Below, piece after piece: positions 43,238 to 51,086 of a DNA stretch of 64,000 bases (the first letter of the stretch is position 1; each line of letters starts with the position of its first letter). The notes beneath the pieces were generated by a model. The model saw only the letters and a list, made by a program, of their open reading frames with translations, searched no databases and was not told the DNA's origin. The stretch spans positions 1-64,000 of the forward strand of contig NZ_JALFCU010000080.1 of assembly GCF_022771645.1 (NCBI RefSeq), in the 5' to 3' direction. The DNA comes from Selenomonas sp. (GTDB taxonomy: Bacteria > Bacillota > Negativicutes > Selenomonadales > Selenomonadaceae). The position numbers and the translations under genes are program-made.

Positions 43238-44146
43238 TCATCCTGCGGAAACGCCGTTGCCGTCGAAGCAAGGGACGTATTCCTCGCTCGCGGCGCGGCG
43301 CTCCTGCGTGTAACAATGCGTCATGCCGAGCGCGAGCGCGTGGTCCACGACGCTCTCGTACTCGAACGTCGTGAGGCGGCGGTGGAGCGGCCGGTGCTCC
43401 GCTGCGCGGTACATCGGCGTGTACTGGTTCATGAGCGAGACCTGGATGGCGTCGCCGAACTGCTCCCAGAGCCAGTCGAGGATGCGCATGCTCTCGTGGC
43501 GGTGGCCGGGCAGGACGAGATGGCGCACGAGCACGCCGCGCGTCATCTGGCCGTCAGCCGCGAACCGCGCGGGACCGACTTGGGCGAACATCCGCTCGAT
43601 AGCCGCCGAGGCCGCCGCAAAATAATCGGGCGCGGCGGAGTATTCGCGCGCGGACGCTTCATCCATGTATTTCAGGTCAGGCAGGTAGATGTCGACGCTG
43701 CCCGCGAGCGCGTCAACGAGCGCCGTCGTTTCATACGCGCCGGAGTTCCAGACGACGGGCAGCGAAAAGCCGCGCGCCTTCGCGAGCGCAAGCGCGTGGA
43801 GGATCTGCGGCGCGAAATGCGTCGGCGTCACGAGGTCGAGCGTCGCGGCGCCCCGCCCTTGCTGCTCGAGGAAAATCTCGGCAAGGCGCTCGTCCGTCAC
43901 GTCAATGCCGTGGCCGTCATGCGAAATCTCGTGGTTCTGGCAGAAGCAGCAACACAAATTGCAATGCGAGAAGAACACCGTCCCCGCCCCGCGCCCGTCT
44001 TTTCCTACGAGGCACGGCTCCTCCCACGGATGGAGCGACACGAGCGCGACGCGGGCGAGCGCGCCCGCGCCGCAGAAGCCCGTTTCGCCCGCCGTGCGGT
44101 CGACGTGGCAGCGGCGGGGGCACAAATTACAATATGTTTGTTTCAT
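43238..44146 (-). CDS. Radical SAM protein, PflA-like (COG1313 type)
   Basis: The 302-residue protein starts MKQTYCNLCPRRCHVDR, an N-terminal cysteine cluster, followed by VFFSHCNLCCCFCQNHEIS, the radical SAM CxxxCxxC motif, and VVWNSGAYETTALVDAL, VDIYLPDLKYMDEAS and RHLVLPGHRHES, typical of pyruvate-formate-lyase-activating-like COG1313 proteins. The function of this subgroup is not established. It starts just to the left of the second 271-bp repeat and ends at a strong terminator before the giant ATPase gene, so it is probably monocistronic. Confidence 0.85.
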   Translation of the reverse strand: MKQTYCNLCPRRCHVDRTAGETGFCGAGALARVALVSLHPWEEPCLVGKDGRGAGTVFFSHCNLCCCFCQNHEISHDGHGIDVTDERLAEIFLEQQGRGAATLDLVTPTHFAPQILHALALAKARGFSLPVVWNSGAYETTALVDALAGSVDIYLPDLKYMDEASAREYSAAPDYFAAASAAIERMFAQVGPARFAADGQMTRGVLVRHLVLPGHRHESMRILDWLWEQFGDAIQVSLMNQYTPMYRAAEHRPLHRRLTTFEYESVVDHALALGMTHCYTQERRAASEEYVPCFDGNGVSAG

Positions 44147-44162
44147 AAAATTATTTCGATAG

Positions 44163-44435
44163 ATTGCCGATCGTGACTTTTACAGCAGCCTCTCCCTCCG
44201 GGAGAGGACAGGCGCGGAGCGAAGCGCAGCGCCAGGAGCGGGTCGCTTGCATGGCCATTGAATCCGTAGACCATTTGATGTCGCCGGTGCGCGCACGTAC
44301 TCGTAACATTTCGTGCGCGCACCCGCGAGACGTCATTTCCTACGAGCTCATTTAACGTACAGGGGACCCTTTCCACCGCTTCGCGGTCCCCCTTCCCCTG
44401 AGGGGAAGGCTGCTATAATCGTGACGATCGGCAAC
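44163..44435. repeat. 273-bp MITE-like repeat, copy B (inverted relative to copy A)
   Basis: The left end TTGCCGATCGTGAC...ACAGCAGCCTCTCCCT and the right end, reverse-complemented, TTGCCGATCGTCAC...ATAGCAGCCTTCCCCT form terminal inverted repeats. The interior is the reverse complement of copy A (33489-33759), with scattered mismatches mainly in the middle. The outermost flanks of each copy match each other more than they match the other copy, which suggests local correction of the arms or insertion into similar palindromes. Confidence 0.85.
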
Positions 44436-44455
44436 AGTTCTTTCATTCCTGCGTT

Positions 44456-45460
44456 TTACGCACCAATTTCCCCTTCCGGCAGATTCGCCAGCGCTCCCAA
44501 CAATTCTTCATTGCTGACGGCGTACGTGCCGAGCTTTGCGACGACGACGCCGGCGGCGAGGTTCGCGAGGAAGGCGGCGGCTTTCGAGCGCAGGCCGCCC
44601 GCGAGGCCCATGGCGAGCACGGCGATGACCGTGTCGCCCGCGCCGGAGACGTCGAAGACTTCCTGCGCGCGCGTCGGGACGTGCAGCGCGTCGTCCTCGC
44701 GCACGAGCGAGAGGCCGGCCTCGGAGCGCGTGACCATCATATTGCGGATCTTGTACTTGCGCATGACGTAGTGCGCCGCGCGCTCGACGGCGTCGTCCTT
44801 GTTGCGGATGGGCTCGATGAGGACTTCGTTGATCTCCTTGAGGTTCGGCGTCAGGTAGTCGGCGTGCGCGTATTTCGTCCAGTTCGGTCCTTTCGGGTCG
44901 ATGAGCACGGGGACGCCGTGCGCGTGCGCTTCGCGGATGACGTACTGGCAGAACGACTCCGTGCACGTGCCCTTGTCATAGTCGGAAATGACGACGGCGT
45001 CGAGGCTCTCGCTGAGCTTCTGCGCGATATAGTTCTGCAGGCGCGCGATGTAGACGACGTCCGGCGGCGTCGTCTCTTCGAAATCGAGGCGCAGCATCTG
45101 CTGATGGCCGCCGATGACGCGCAGCTTCGTCGTCGTCGGGCGGTCGGTGTGGACGAGCCCGCGGTAGTCGATGCCGCGCGCCGTGAGTTTCTCCTCCAGG
45201 CTCTGGCAATGGTAGTCGTCGCCGACGTAGCCCGCGAGCGTCGTTTTGCAGCCGAGCCGCGCGAGGTTGTGCGCGACGTTCGCCGCGCCGCCGAGCGTTT
45301 CTTTCTGCGACGTGACGTGCGTGATCGGCACGGGCGCTTCCGGCGAGATGCGGTTGACCTCGCCGTAATAATATTTGTCGAGCATGACGTCGCCGACGAC
45401 GAGGACGTTGCATTTCGCCGCGCGCTCCGCGACGAACGTGCTGAGTTCTTGTTTGTCCAT
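44456..45460 (-). CDS. hldA: D-glycero-beta-D-manno-heptose-7-phosphate kinase (RfaE1/HldA type)
   Basis: The 334-residue ribokinase-family protein has VLVVGDVMLDKYYYGEVNRISPEAPVPITHV, the RfaE1 signature, then ETLGGAANVAHNLARLG and VFDVSGAGDTVIAVLAMGLA with the catalytic Asp of GAGD. It makes heptose 1,7-bisphosphate of the beta series for ADP-heptose. The adenylyltransferase half is absent, so a separate hldC must exist elsewhere. The ATG at 45460 has GGAGG upstream. Together with hddA, the cell has both alpha (GDP) and beta (ADP) heptose routes. Confidence 0.88.
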   Translation of the reverse strand: MDKQELSTFVAERAAKCNVLVVGDVMLDKYYYGEVNRISPEAPVPITHVTSQKETLGGAANVAHNLARLGCKTTLAGYVGDDYHCQSLEEKLTARGIDYRGLVHTDRPTTTKLRVIGGHQQMLRLDFEETTPPDVVYIARLQNYIAQKLSESLDAVVISDYDKGTCTESFCQYVIREAHAHGVPVLIDPKGPNWTKYAHADYLTPNLKEINEVLIEPIRNKDDAVERAAHYVMRKYKIRNMMVTRSEAGLSLVREDDALHVPTRAQEVFDVSGAGDTVIAVLAMGLAGGLRSKAAAFLANLAAGVVVAKLGTYAVSNEELLGALANLPEGEIGA

Positions 45461-45500
45461 TTCTTCCTCCGTATTTTGCAAGGATTTTTTGATTCGTATG

Positions 45501-47291
45501 TTATTCCCTCGGCTTCCAGCCGTGCCGTGCGTAGCAGGCGATCTTGTCTTTGTACATGGCGCGGTCGGCTTCGGCTTGGAGGTCTTTGTAGCTCGTGTGG
45601 CCGCTGGCTGGGCGGGCGAGGCCGAAGGCGACGGAGACGTTTTCGAGTTCGAGCTTTTGCTGGATGCTCTCGGCGAAGCCTTGGGCGGCATCGTGCGGGA
45701 GCTCGGTCGTGAACGCGGCGAATTCATCGCCGCCGATGCGGTAGACGTGGTCTTTGCCGAGGGCGGCGGCGAGCTCGCGCGCAGCGGTGGTCAGGAGGCG
45801 GTCGCCTTCGGCGTGGCCGAGGGTGTCGTTCGCGCGCTTCAGGCCGTTGACGTCGGCCATGATGAAAATCGTGCCCTGCGGCGCGATGCCGTTCCCGTAT
45901 TCGCTCGCGAGGAGGTAGGCGTTGTGGCTGCGGACGTCCGTCATTTCGTCGTAGAGGCTGAGTTTTTCCAGGCGGGTCGCTTCGGCCTGCTCGTAGTGGA
46001 TGCAGCTGTGGACGTCGTTGAAGCCGTTGTAGATGGCGCGCACCATGTGGGCGCACGTATCGTAGCCGCAGGCGGCGCAGTCGATGTGGCGCGAGGCTTC
46101 GTCGTATTTGTGCAGGCTGTCGTAAATGGCGTCTTCTTCTTCGCGCGACGGCTGCCAGTCCTGGCATTGCGCCGAGCGGTCGCGGTAGGTGCGCTGGTAG
46201 TCGCGCGGGTTCAGCCCCTCGAAGCGTTCGTTGAGGAGCGCGAGGCGTTCGGCGGGCGGCACGCTTTTGTTCCACGGGCCGGCGTCGTCGCGGACTTCGC
46301 GCTGGTGCATGCGGTTCAGCAGCGTGTAGTAGGCCTGGTCGTGGTCGTTGCAGCCGGGCGCGTTCGCCGTGCCTTCGAGGCAGCCGTCCTGGCAGTTGAC
46401 GATGTCGACGATGGAAAACGGCAGCGCGCCGCGCAGCAGGCCGTCCGCGTTGCGGTCGAGCCAGCGGTACGCGTAGCGCTTGCCGGAGACGCTCCGCACA
46501 TAGATGTCGTCGCCGAGGAACCAGCGGAGGTTCGTCGCGAGGCCGTCGGGCGCGGGATACGCGAGGCCGAGGCCGTAGCCCGTGTCTTCCTCGCTCGTCG
46601 CATCGCCGAGGCCGTGCGCCTCGAGGTATTTCATGAGGGAACGCAGCGTGATGTTGTAGGAGATGGCCTCGTAGCGGCCGTCCCTTTGCTTTTCGAGCGT
46701 CTTGCCGATGCACGGGCCGATGTAGGCGAGGCGGTCGGTGATGTAGAGGCGCGTGCGCGCGTAGATGGCCATGCACTGCGTCGGGCTCTGCACGGGCAGC
46801 AGGTGGCCGAGGAGCTCGGGGTGGAAATGCTCGATGTACGAAACGATGACGGGGCAGCGCGACGAGAGGAAGCCCATGCGCGGCCGCTCCGCGAGGTAGC
46901 GGAGCGTCGCCCACGTGCAGATGTCCGCGCCGAACGCGACGGGCAGCAGCCGCCGCGCGCCGAGCACGCGCAGCGTGCCGAGGATGCGGCGGTACGACGC
47001 GGGGAACGACGACTCGATGGCGGGCGAAAGGAGCACGGAGATGGGCACGCCGTCCGCGAGGTCGCGGAAAAAGCGGTCCGTGTCGTCCGTGTAGCTCCGC
47101 GCGTCGTGCGCGCAGACGGTGAAGCATGCGCCGCAGGCCGTGCAGCGCAGAGGGTCGACGGCGATCTGCGTGCGCCCGCCCTCGCGCTGCGAGATGCACG
47201 CGCCCATGGACGAGCAAACGCCGACGCATTTGTTGCAACCGATGCAGTTTTCGTTCGTGTAAATGAGGCCTTCCGCTTGCATGGCGCTCAC
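45501..47291 (-). CDS. [FeFe]-hydrogenase-like sensor fused to a GGDEF diguanylate cyclase
   Basis: The 596-residue protein has an N-terminal 2[4Fe-4S] ferredoxin domain (NCIGCNKCVGVCSSMGACI, then LRCTACGACFTVCAHDA). Next is a hydrogenase-like domain in which the H-cluster motifs are altered: LSSRCPVIVSYIEHFHPEL in place of TSCCP, YIGPCIGKTLE and VNCQDGCLEGT. A further cluster motif CAACGYDTCAHMV near residue 400 is followed by a GGDEF domain (YRIGGDEFAAF) at the C-terminus. This resembles sensory hydrogenase-like proteins that control c-di-GMP or kinases rather than catalytic enzymes. The start is a GTG at 47291; an ATG at 47282 is possible. The HydE gene at 53918 may serve maturation of a related enzyme. 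Confidence 0.85.
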   Translation of the reverse strand: MSAMQAEGLIYTNENCIGCNKCVGVCSSMGACISQREGGRTQIAVDPLRCTACGACFTVCAHDARSYTDDTDRFFRDLADGVPISVLLSPAIESSFPASYRRILGTLRVLGARRLLPVAFGADICTWATLRYLAERPRMGFLSSRCPVIVSYIEHFHPELLGHLLPVQSPTQCMAIYARTRLYITDRLAYIGPCIGKTLEKQRDGRYEAISYNITLRSLMKYLEAHGLGDATSEEDTGYGLGLAYPAPDGLATNLRWFLGDDIYVRSVSGKRYAYRWLDRNADGLLRGALPFSIVDIVNCQDGCLEGTANAPGCNDHDQAYYTLLNRMHQREVRDDAGPWNKSVPPAERLALLNERFEGLNPRDYQRTYRDRSAQCQDWQPSREEEDAIYDSLHKYDEASRHIDCAACGYDTCAHMVRAIYNGFNDVHSCIHYEQAEATRLEKLSLYDEMTDVRSHNAYLLASEYGNGIAPQGTIFIMADVNGLKRANDTLGHAEGDRLLTTAARELAAALGKDHVYRIGGDEFAAFTTELPHDAAQGFAESIQQKLELENVSVAFGLARPASGHTSYKDLQAEADRAMYKDKIACYARHGWKPRE

Positions 47292-47309
47292 GCTCGCTTT
47301 CTCAAAAGG

Positions 47310-48755
47310 TCAGTTTGCCGCCTCCGGCAGCACGATGGGCTTCTTCTCGAGGTCTTTCGTGATCCACGGGAAATGCGCCGAGAGGTATTTGCCGATGGCT
47401 TCGCCGATCATGCGCTTGCCCGCGTAGTCCGGGTGCAGGCCGTCCGTCGTGTATTTCGTCGCCATCCAGCCCGAGGCATCCTCGACCGTGCGGCCGACGT
47501 CGACGGCGTACGTCTGCTCCAGGATCCAGTGGTTGATGTAGGCGCGATGCACCTGCCAGTCCGCCGGCGGCGTCTCGATCTGGCCGTAGCGCTCGATGAG
47601 GCCGGGGTTGATCGGCGTGACGGTCGCGAACACGGGGATGATGCCGTACGCGTCGCATTTGTCGCGGATGGCGATGAGGTGCTCGACGGTCTCCGAGCCC
47701 ATCGTCGTACCGCGGTAGTCGTTGACGCCGCCCATGATGACGAGCACGCGCGGGGAGAAAGGCAGCACGTCCGTCTCGAAGCGCTCGAGCATGGCCTGCG
47801 TCGTGTTGCCGCTGTAGCCGAGGTTCTTCACGGGCACGACGGAGTACGTCTCCCAATCGTAGAGGAGGTAGCCCGGGGGCGTCGTCATCGCGCCGCCGCC
47901 GTGCGTGATGCTGTCGCCGAGCGCCGCGACGGGCGTCGGCGTGGTCACATCGAACTCCGAGAACGGCGACCAGTCGGAAATCGGCCAGCCGCTCGCGTCG
48001 ACGGCGCGCACGCGCCACGCGTAGCGGCCCGGCACGGTGTAGCCGCCCTCTTCGTAGTAGTCGTACTCGCCCGCCTGGAGCGTGCGGATGAGCTGCTTGC
48101 CCGACGGCTTCTCGCGGTAAACCTCGACGACGTGCTGCTTCGCGCCCGCCGTCGGCACCCACGAGAACACGGGGTAGAGCGGCGCGTAGTCCATCTTTTC
48201 GAACTCCGTCGTCGGCAGCGGGGCCGTCGGGTTCACCTCGCCCGACGTGAGCGGCGCGGGCGTCGTGGATTTCGCGAGCGCGCGGCCGCTGTAGTCGAGC
48301 GGGCAGCATTTCCAGTAGTACGATTCCGCCGCCTTGCCGTACGGCACGAGGTCGAGCTCGATGCCGTTCGTGTAGCATTGGTCCGTCGACCAGACGACGT
48401 TCTCCGCCTTGTCCTCTGCGCCCTTCAGTAGCACGACTTGATAGCGCACGGCGCTCGGCGTCACGGGCCACGTCAGGCGGACTTTTTTCATCTGCACTTC
48501 GGCTGCGGGCGCAGGCGCGTCCGCCGTTTTTTTCTCTTCCACTTTCTCCACCTTCGCATCTTTTTTCTTGTGGGAAAGATCGCTGTGCTGCACCTCGATG
48601 ATGCGGATGTCCTGCGCAAGCGTCGCGGGCGCGTCGTCCGAGGGCGGGTCGACCTCGATGACGCGTGGCGGCGCGGCAAAAACAGCCTGAGGAACAGCAA
48701 AGAACACGCCGGCCGCCAATGCGGCGGAAGCGGCGAGGAATGTACGGGATTTCAT
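47310..48755 (-). CDS. Secreted SGNH/GDSL hydrolase
   Basis: The 481-residue protein begins with a signal peptide (MKSRTFLAASAALAAGVFF to VFAAPP). A Lys/Glu-rich linker and fibronectin-like repeats with paired WVPTAGAKQHVVEV motifs follow. The SGNH catalytic domain starts around residue 285: VAALGDSITHGGG (nucleophile Ser), VIMGGVNDYRG (block III) and TTDGLHPDYAGK (Asp-His block V). The protein probably deacetylates or de-esterifies a cell-surface glycan. A promoter is visible at 48799-48826, so it is transcribed independently of thiD. Confidence 0.85.
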   Translation of the reverse strand: MKSRTFLAASAALAAGVFFAVPQAVFAAPPRVIEVDPPSDDAPATLAQDIRIIEVQHSDLSHKKKDAKVEKVEEKKTADAPAPAAEVQMKKVRLTWPVTPSAVRYQVVLLKGAEDKAENVVWSTDQCYTNGIELDLVPYGKAAESYYWKCCPLDYSGRALAKSTTPAPLTSGEVNPTAPLPTTEFEKMDYAPLYPVFSWVPTAGAKQHVVEVYREKPSGKQLIRTLQAGEYDYYEEGGYTVPGRYAWRVRAVDASGWPISDWSPFSEFDVTTPTPVAALGDSITHGGGAMTTPPGYLLYDWETYSVVPVKNLGYSGNTTQAMLERFETDVLPFSPRVLVIMGGVNDYRGTTMGSETVEHLIAIRDKCDAYGIIPVFATVTPINPGLIERYGQIETPPADWQVHRAYINHWILEQTYAVDVGRTVEDASGWMATKYTTDGLHPDYAGKRMIGEAIGKYLSAHFPWITKDLEKKPIVLPEAAN

Positions 48756-48798
48756 ATTCTAGGATTCTCTTCTTTCTCTGTCAAAGATACACCCTTTT

Positions 48799-48826
48799 AT
48801 TATACCGCAAAAATGCGCTCACGCAA
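48799..48826 (-). promoter_or_regulatory. Promoter of the SGNH hydrolase gene
   Basis: On the minus strand TTGCGT (48826-48821) and TATAAT (48804-48799) are separated by 16 bases. The −35 element overlaps the end of thiD. Confidence 0.65.
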
Positions 48827-49646
48827 AGAAATCACCCGAAAGATTCCATCCGTGGTGGAGCGGGCCGCGGCCTTTGCCGAGGTCGAGGTTCGCGTTGATC
48901 GCGCCGGTGAGGTAGGCTTTCGCTTGGCCGACAGCGGTGACGAGGTCCATGCCTTTCGCGAGGTTCGCGGCGATGGCGGACGAGAGCGTGCAGCCGGTGC
49001 CGTGCGTGTTGGGATTCGCGCTTCGCGGTGCGGCGAAGGACTCAAGGCGGCCGCCTTGTTCTTCTGGATACGCGAGCAGGTCAACGACGGCCGCGTCCGT
49101 GAAGTGGCCGCCCTTTGCGAGGACGGCGGTGTGGTATGTTGCTGCCGCCTGCCGCGCCGCGCGCTCCATCGCGGGGAGATCGACGATGCCGACGCCCGTG
49201 AGGCGCGTGAGCTCGGGGATGTTCGGCGTGATGATCTCCGCGAGCGGCAGGAGCTCGCTCGCGAGCGCCTCCATCGCGTCGCCCGCGAGGAGCGCCGCGC
49301 CGCTCGTCGCGACCATGACGGGGTCAACGACGATATGCGCTGCGTGATATTCTTTCAATTTTTCCGCGATGACATGGATGAGCGCCGCCGACGCGACCAT
49401 GCCGACCTTCACGGCGCACGGCGGGATGTCCGTGAAAACCGCGTCGAGCTCGGCGGCGAGGAACTCGGGCGTCGCCTCCTCGATGGCCATGACGCCCATC
49501 GTGTTCTGCGCCGTCAGCGCCGTCACGGCGCTCATGCCGTACACGCCGTTCGCGAGGAACGTCTTGAGATCCGCCTGGACGCCCGCACCGCCGCTCGAAT
49601 CGCTGCCGGCGATTGTAAGGACGGGAATATCAAATGTCGGTGTCAT
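48819..49646 (-). CDS. thiD: Hydroxymethylpyrimidine/phosphomethylpyrimidine kinase
   Basis: The 275-residue ribokinase-fold protein has VLTIAGSDSSGGAGVQADLKTF at its N-terminus, VYGMSAVTALTAQNT, VVDPVMVATSGAALL and NTHGTGCTLSSAIAANLAKG near the end. ThiD phosphorylates HMP and HMP-phosphate for thiamin synthesis. I chose the ATG at 49646 because it has GGAGGCAG upstream; a longer frame reaches into the terminator of the small toxin gene. No TPP riboswitch is recognisable upstream. Confidence 0.92.
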   Translation of the reverse strand: MTPTFDIPVLTIAGSDSSGGAGVQADLKTFLANGVYGMSAVTALTAQNTMGVMAIEEATPEFLAAELDAVFTDIPPCAVKVGMVASAALIHVIAEKLKEYHAAHIVVDPVMVATSGAALLAGDAMEALASELLPLAEIITPNIPELTRLTGVGIVDLPAMERAARQAAATYHTAVLAKGGHFTDAAVVDLLAYPEEQGGRLESFAAPRSANPNTHGTGCTLSSAIAANLAKGMDLVTAVGQAKAYLTGAINANLDLGKGRGPLHHGWNLSGDFFA

Positions 49647-49670
49647 AAGATCTGCCTCCCAGATGATAAG

Positions 49671-49701
49671 AAAAAAGGGGTTGCTGCATATCAACAACCC
49701 C
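49671..49701 (-). terminator. Terminator of the small toxin gene
   Basis: GGGGTTG (49677-49683) pairs with CAACCCC (49695-49701), with extra loop pairing. On the minus strand a T-run follows (A6 at 49671-49676). It lies between the toxin peptide gene and thiD. Confidence 0.8.
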
Positions 49702-49742
49702 GCTCGGTTTGCGACTCCGAGACTTTTTGTGCTTTTGCTGCG

Positions 49743-49832
49743 TCAATGCCGATCAAGCCACTTGCAGATGTAATGGCTGACTACACCTGCTGCGACCGAC
49801 ATTGTAAAGTTAAGGAAAAACAGTGCCACCAT
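49743..49832 (-). CDS. 29-residue hydrophobic peptide, Fst/Ldr-like type I toxin
   Basis: The peptide MVALFFLNFTMSVAAGVV ends in a Cys-Lys-Trp-Leu-Asp-Arg-His tail. It has one membrane-spanning segment followed by the W-L-D-[KR] end typical of Fst-type toxins of Firmicutes. The ATG at 49832 has GGAGGAGGTG upstream. Its own promoter (49880-49908) and terminator (49671-49701) flank it. A divergent small RNA at 49928 contains a 14-base stretch complementary to its start region, as in type I toxin-antitoxin modules. Membrane damage when over-produced is family knowledge, not shown here. Confidence 0.75.
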   Translation of the reverse strand: MVALFFLNFTMSVAAGVVSHYICKWLDRH

Positions 49833-49879
49833 GAACACCTCCTCCTACTGCGCACGGGAGAATGTTCCGCAGCAAAGCC

Positions 49880-49908
49880 ATTATAACAAGGACTTGCAAT
49901 ATCATCAA
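49880..49908 (-). promoter_or_regulatory. Promoter of the first small toxin
   Basis: On the minus strand TTGATG (49908-49903) and TATAAT (49885-49880) are 17 bases apart. It overlaps the divergent promoter of the small RNA (TTGCAA 49894-49899, TATAAT 49916-49921). Confidence 0.65.
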
Positions 49909-49927
49909 GACATGGTATAATATCCGT

Positions 49928-49995
49928 AGGCTAAAAAGTTAAGGAAAAGCCATCGTGGACAAAGCCTCTAGGACTGCAACCTGGGGGCTTTTCTA
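49928..49995 (+). ncRNA. Predicted antisense RNA of the first type I toxin module
   Basis: A plus-strand promoter (TTGCAA 49894-49899, 16 bases, TATAAT 49916-49921) leads into about 65 bases that end in a hairpin AGCCTCTAGG with CCTGGGGGCT (49963-49989) and TTTTCT. The RNA contains AAAGTTAAGGAAAA, which also occurs on the plus strand across the toxin gene. It is therefore complementary to the toxin mRNA just after its start codon. No open frame is present. Confidence 0.65.
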
Positions 49996-50058
49996 ATGGC
50001 CAAAAAGCTCCTGCGAATCTCTTCCGAGATTCACAGGAGCTTTTGATTTTCCTACGCT

Positions 50059-50874
50059 TTACGCCACGTCGCACATCATGACATTCCCGTTCGTGGCGTC
50101 GACGAGGACGTGGTATTTCACGCCGTTATGCTCGCACGCGACTTTGTACGCGGGATGGAAGCCGAAGTGCGGACGCGGACGCTGGTTCTGCGCCGATGCG
50201 TTGTCGCTGTCGCTGCCATCCTGCGCGGCGGCCTGCGGCTGCAACGGCGGTTGCGTGCCGTCTGTGTTCTGCGCTACCTGCGCCATCGACTGCGGCGGCT
50301 GCTGGCCGTCCATCATCGGCGGCTGGCCTTGCGGCGCGCCCTGCATCATCGGCTGCTGCGCGCCTGGCATGCCCGGCTGTCCCATGCCCTGCGGCATCAT
50401 GCGATGGTCGCCGCCGTGCTCATAGTGGTCGCGCTCGTCGCCGTCGTGATCTTCGTAGCCGTGGCCGCGATCGTCGTGGCGGTCGTGGAGCGCGGTGGGC
50501 GCCGGGCGGTCGCCGTCTTTGCGATCTTTTTTCTCGGCTTTGTCCTTATCGCCTCGCTGCTGCGCGAGGTTTTCGAGGCCGACGCGGTCGAACGTCAGCG
50601 CGCTCTCGTCCATGCCAACGGCTTCGGCGGCTTTCGCCTTCGCCTCGTCCTCGCTGATCAGCGTGATGTCCTCGCGCGCGGCCTGCGCCGCGACGAGCTG
50701 GCTGCGCGCCGCGTCCTTCGCTGCGCGTTCGCTGTGCTCGCGCTGGATGTCCCACGCTGCGCCCGCGCCACCGAGCAGGGCGAGCGCGACGACGGCCGCG
50801 AGGCCTTTCTTCCAATATTTCTTGCATGCGCCTTTCGCCTGGCTGCCGACGTTGTTCATGTTTTCCATATCCAT
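50059..50874 (-). CDS. Membrane-anchored PepSY-like protein with low-complexity insert
   Basis: The 271-residue protein has one N-terminal membrane segment (GLAAVVALALLGGAGAAW). A PepSY-like half follows (ISEDEAKAKAAEAVGMDESALTF), then a His/Asp-rich stretch (HDRHDDRGHGYEDHDGD), a Pro/Gln/Met-rich stretch, and a final segment YKVACEHNGVKYHVLVDATNGNVM that looks like the second half of a PepSY domain. The His/Asp-rich insert could bind metal. It is divergent from a histidine kinase/response regulator pair. PepSY proteins in this position often modulate or are regulated by such a system. The ATG at 50874 has AGGAGG upstream. Confidence 0.7.
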   Translation of the reverse strand: MDMENMNNVGSQAKGACKKYWKKGLAAVVALALLGGAGAAWDIQREHSERAAKDAARSQLVAAQAAREDITLISEDEAKAKAAEAVGMDESALTFDRVGLENLAQQRGDKDKAEKKDRKDGDRPAPTALHDRHDDRGHGYEDHDGDERDHYEHGGDHRMMPQGMGQPGMPGAQQPMMQGAPQGQPPMMDGQQPPQSMAQVAQNTDGTQPPLQPQAAAQDGSDSDNASAQNQRPRPHFGFHPAYKVACEHNGVKYHVLVDATNGNVMMCDVA

Positions 50875-50943
50875 GATGGTGACCTCCTGTTTGTTGTCTG
50901 TGTTTTGATCTCCTGTTCGGAACTGTGCTTATCATAGCAGGCA

Positions 50944-50975
50944 GTTTGAAACAGCCGCGCAACGGTTTCGAAACA
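50944..50975. promoter_or_regulatory. Possible response-regulator operator in the divergent region
   Basis: GTTTGAAACA (50944-50953) and GTTTCGAAACA (50965-50975) form a direct repeat about two helical turns apart, both palindromic, between the divergent PepSY and kinase genes. OmpR-type regulators bind such repeats. This is suggestive only. Confidence 0.4.
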
Positions 50976-51086
50976 AAAGCTAAACAAATCCTTGCGGCGG
51001 CGAAAACTTTGCGACGCACGCGAAAACGCTCCCTTTCGTTTCCTCCGTTCTATGATAGAATGGAAGACACGAAAGGGGGATGTCCT

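Noticed and set aside
45375..48431. A 1018-codon plus-strand open frame
   Set aside because: It is antisense to hldA, the hydrogenase-like sensor and the SGNH hydrolase, with shadow-type composition and no motif or ribosome site of its own.
49647..50058. TPP riboswitch upstream of thiD
   Set aside because: No THI-box-like CUGAGA core with paired arms is visible. The interval is explained by the toxin gene, its terminator and the small RNA.
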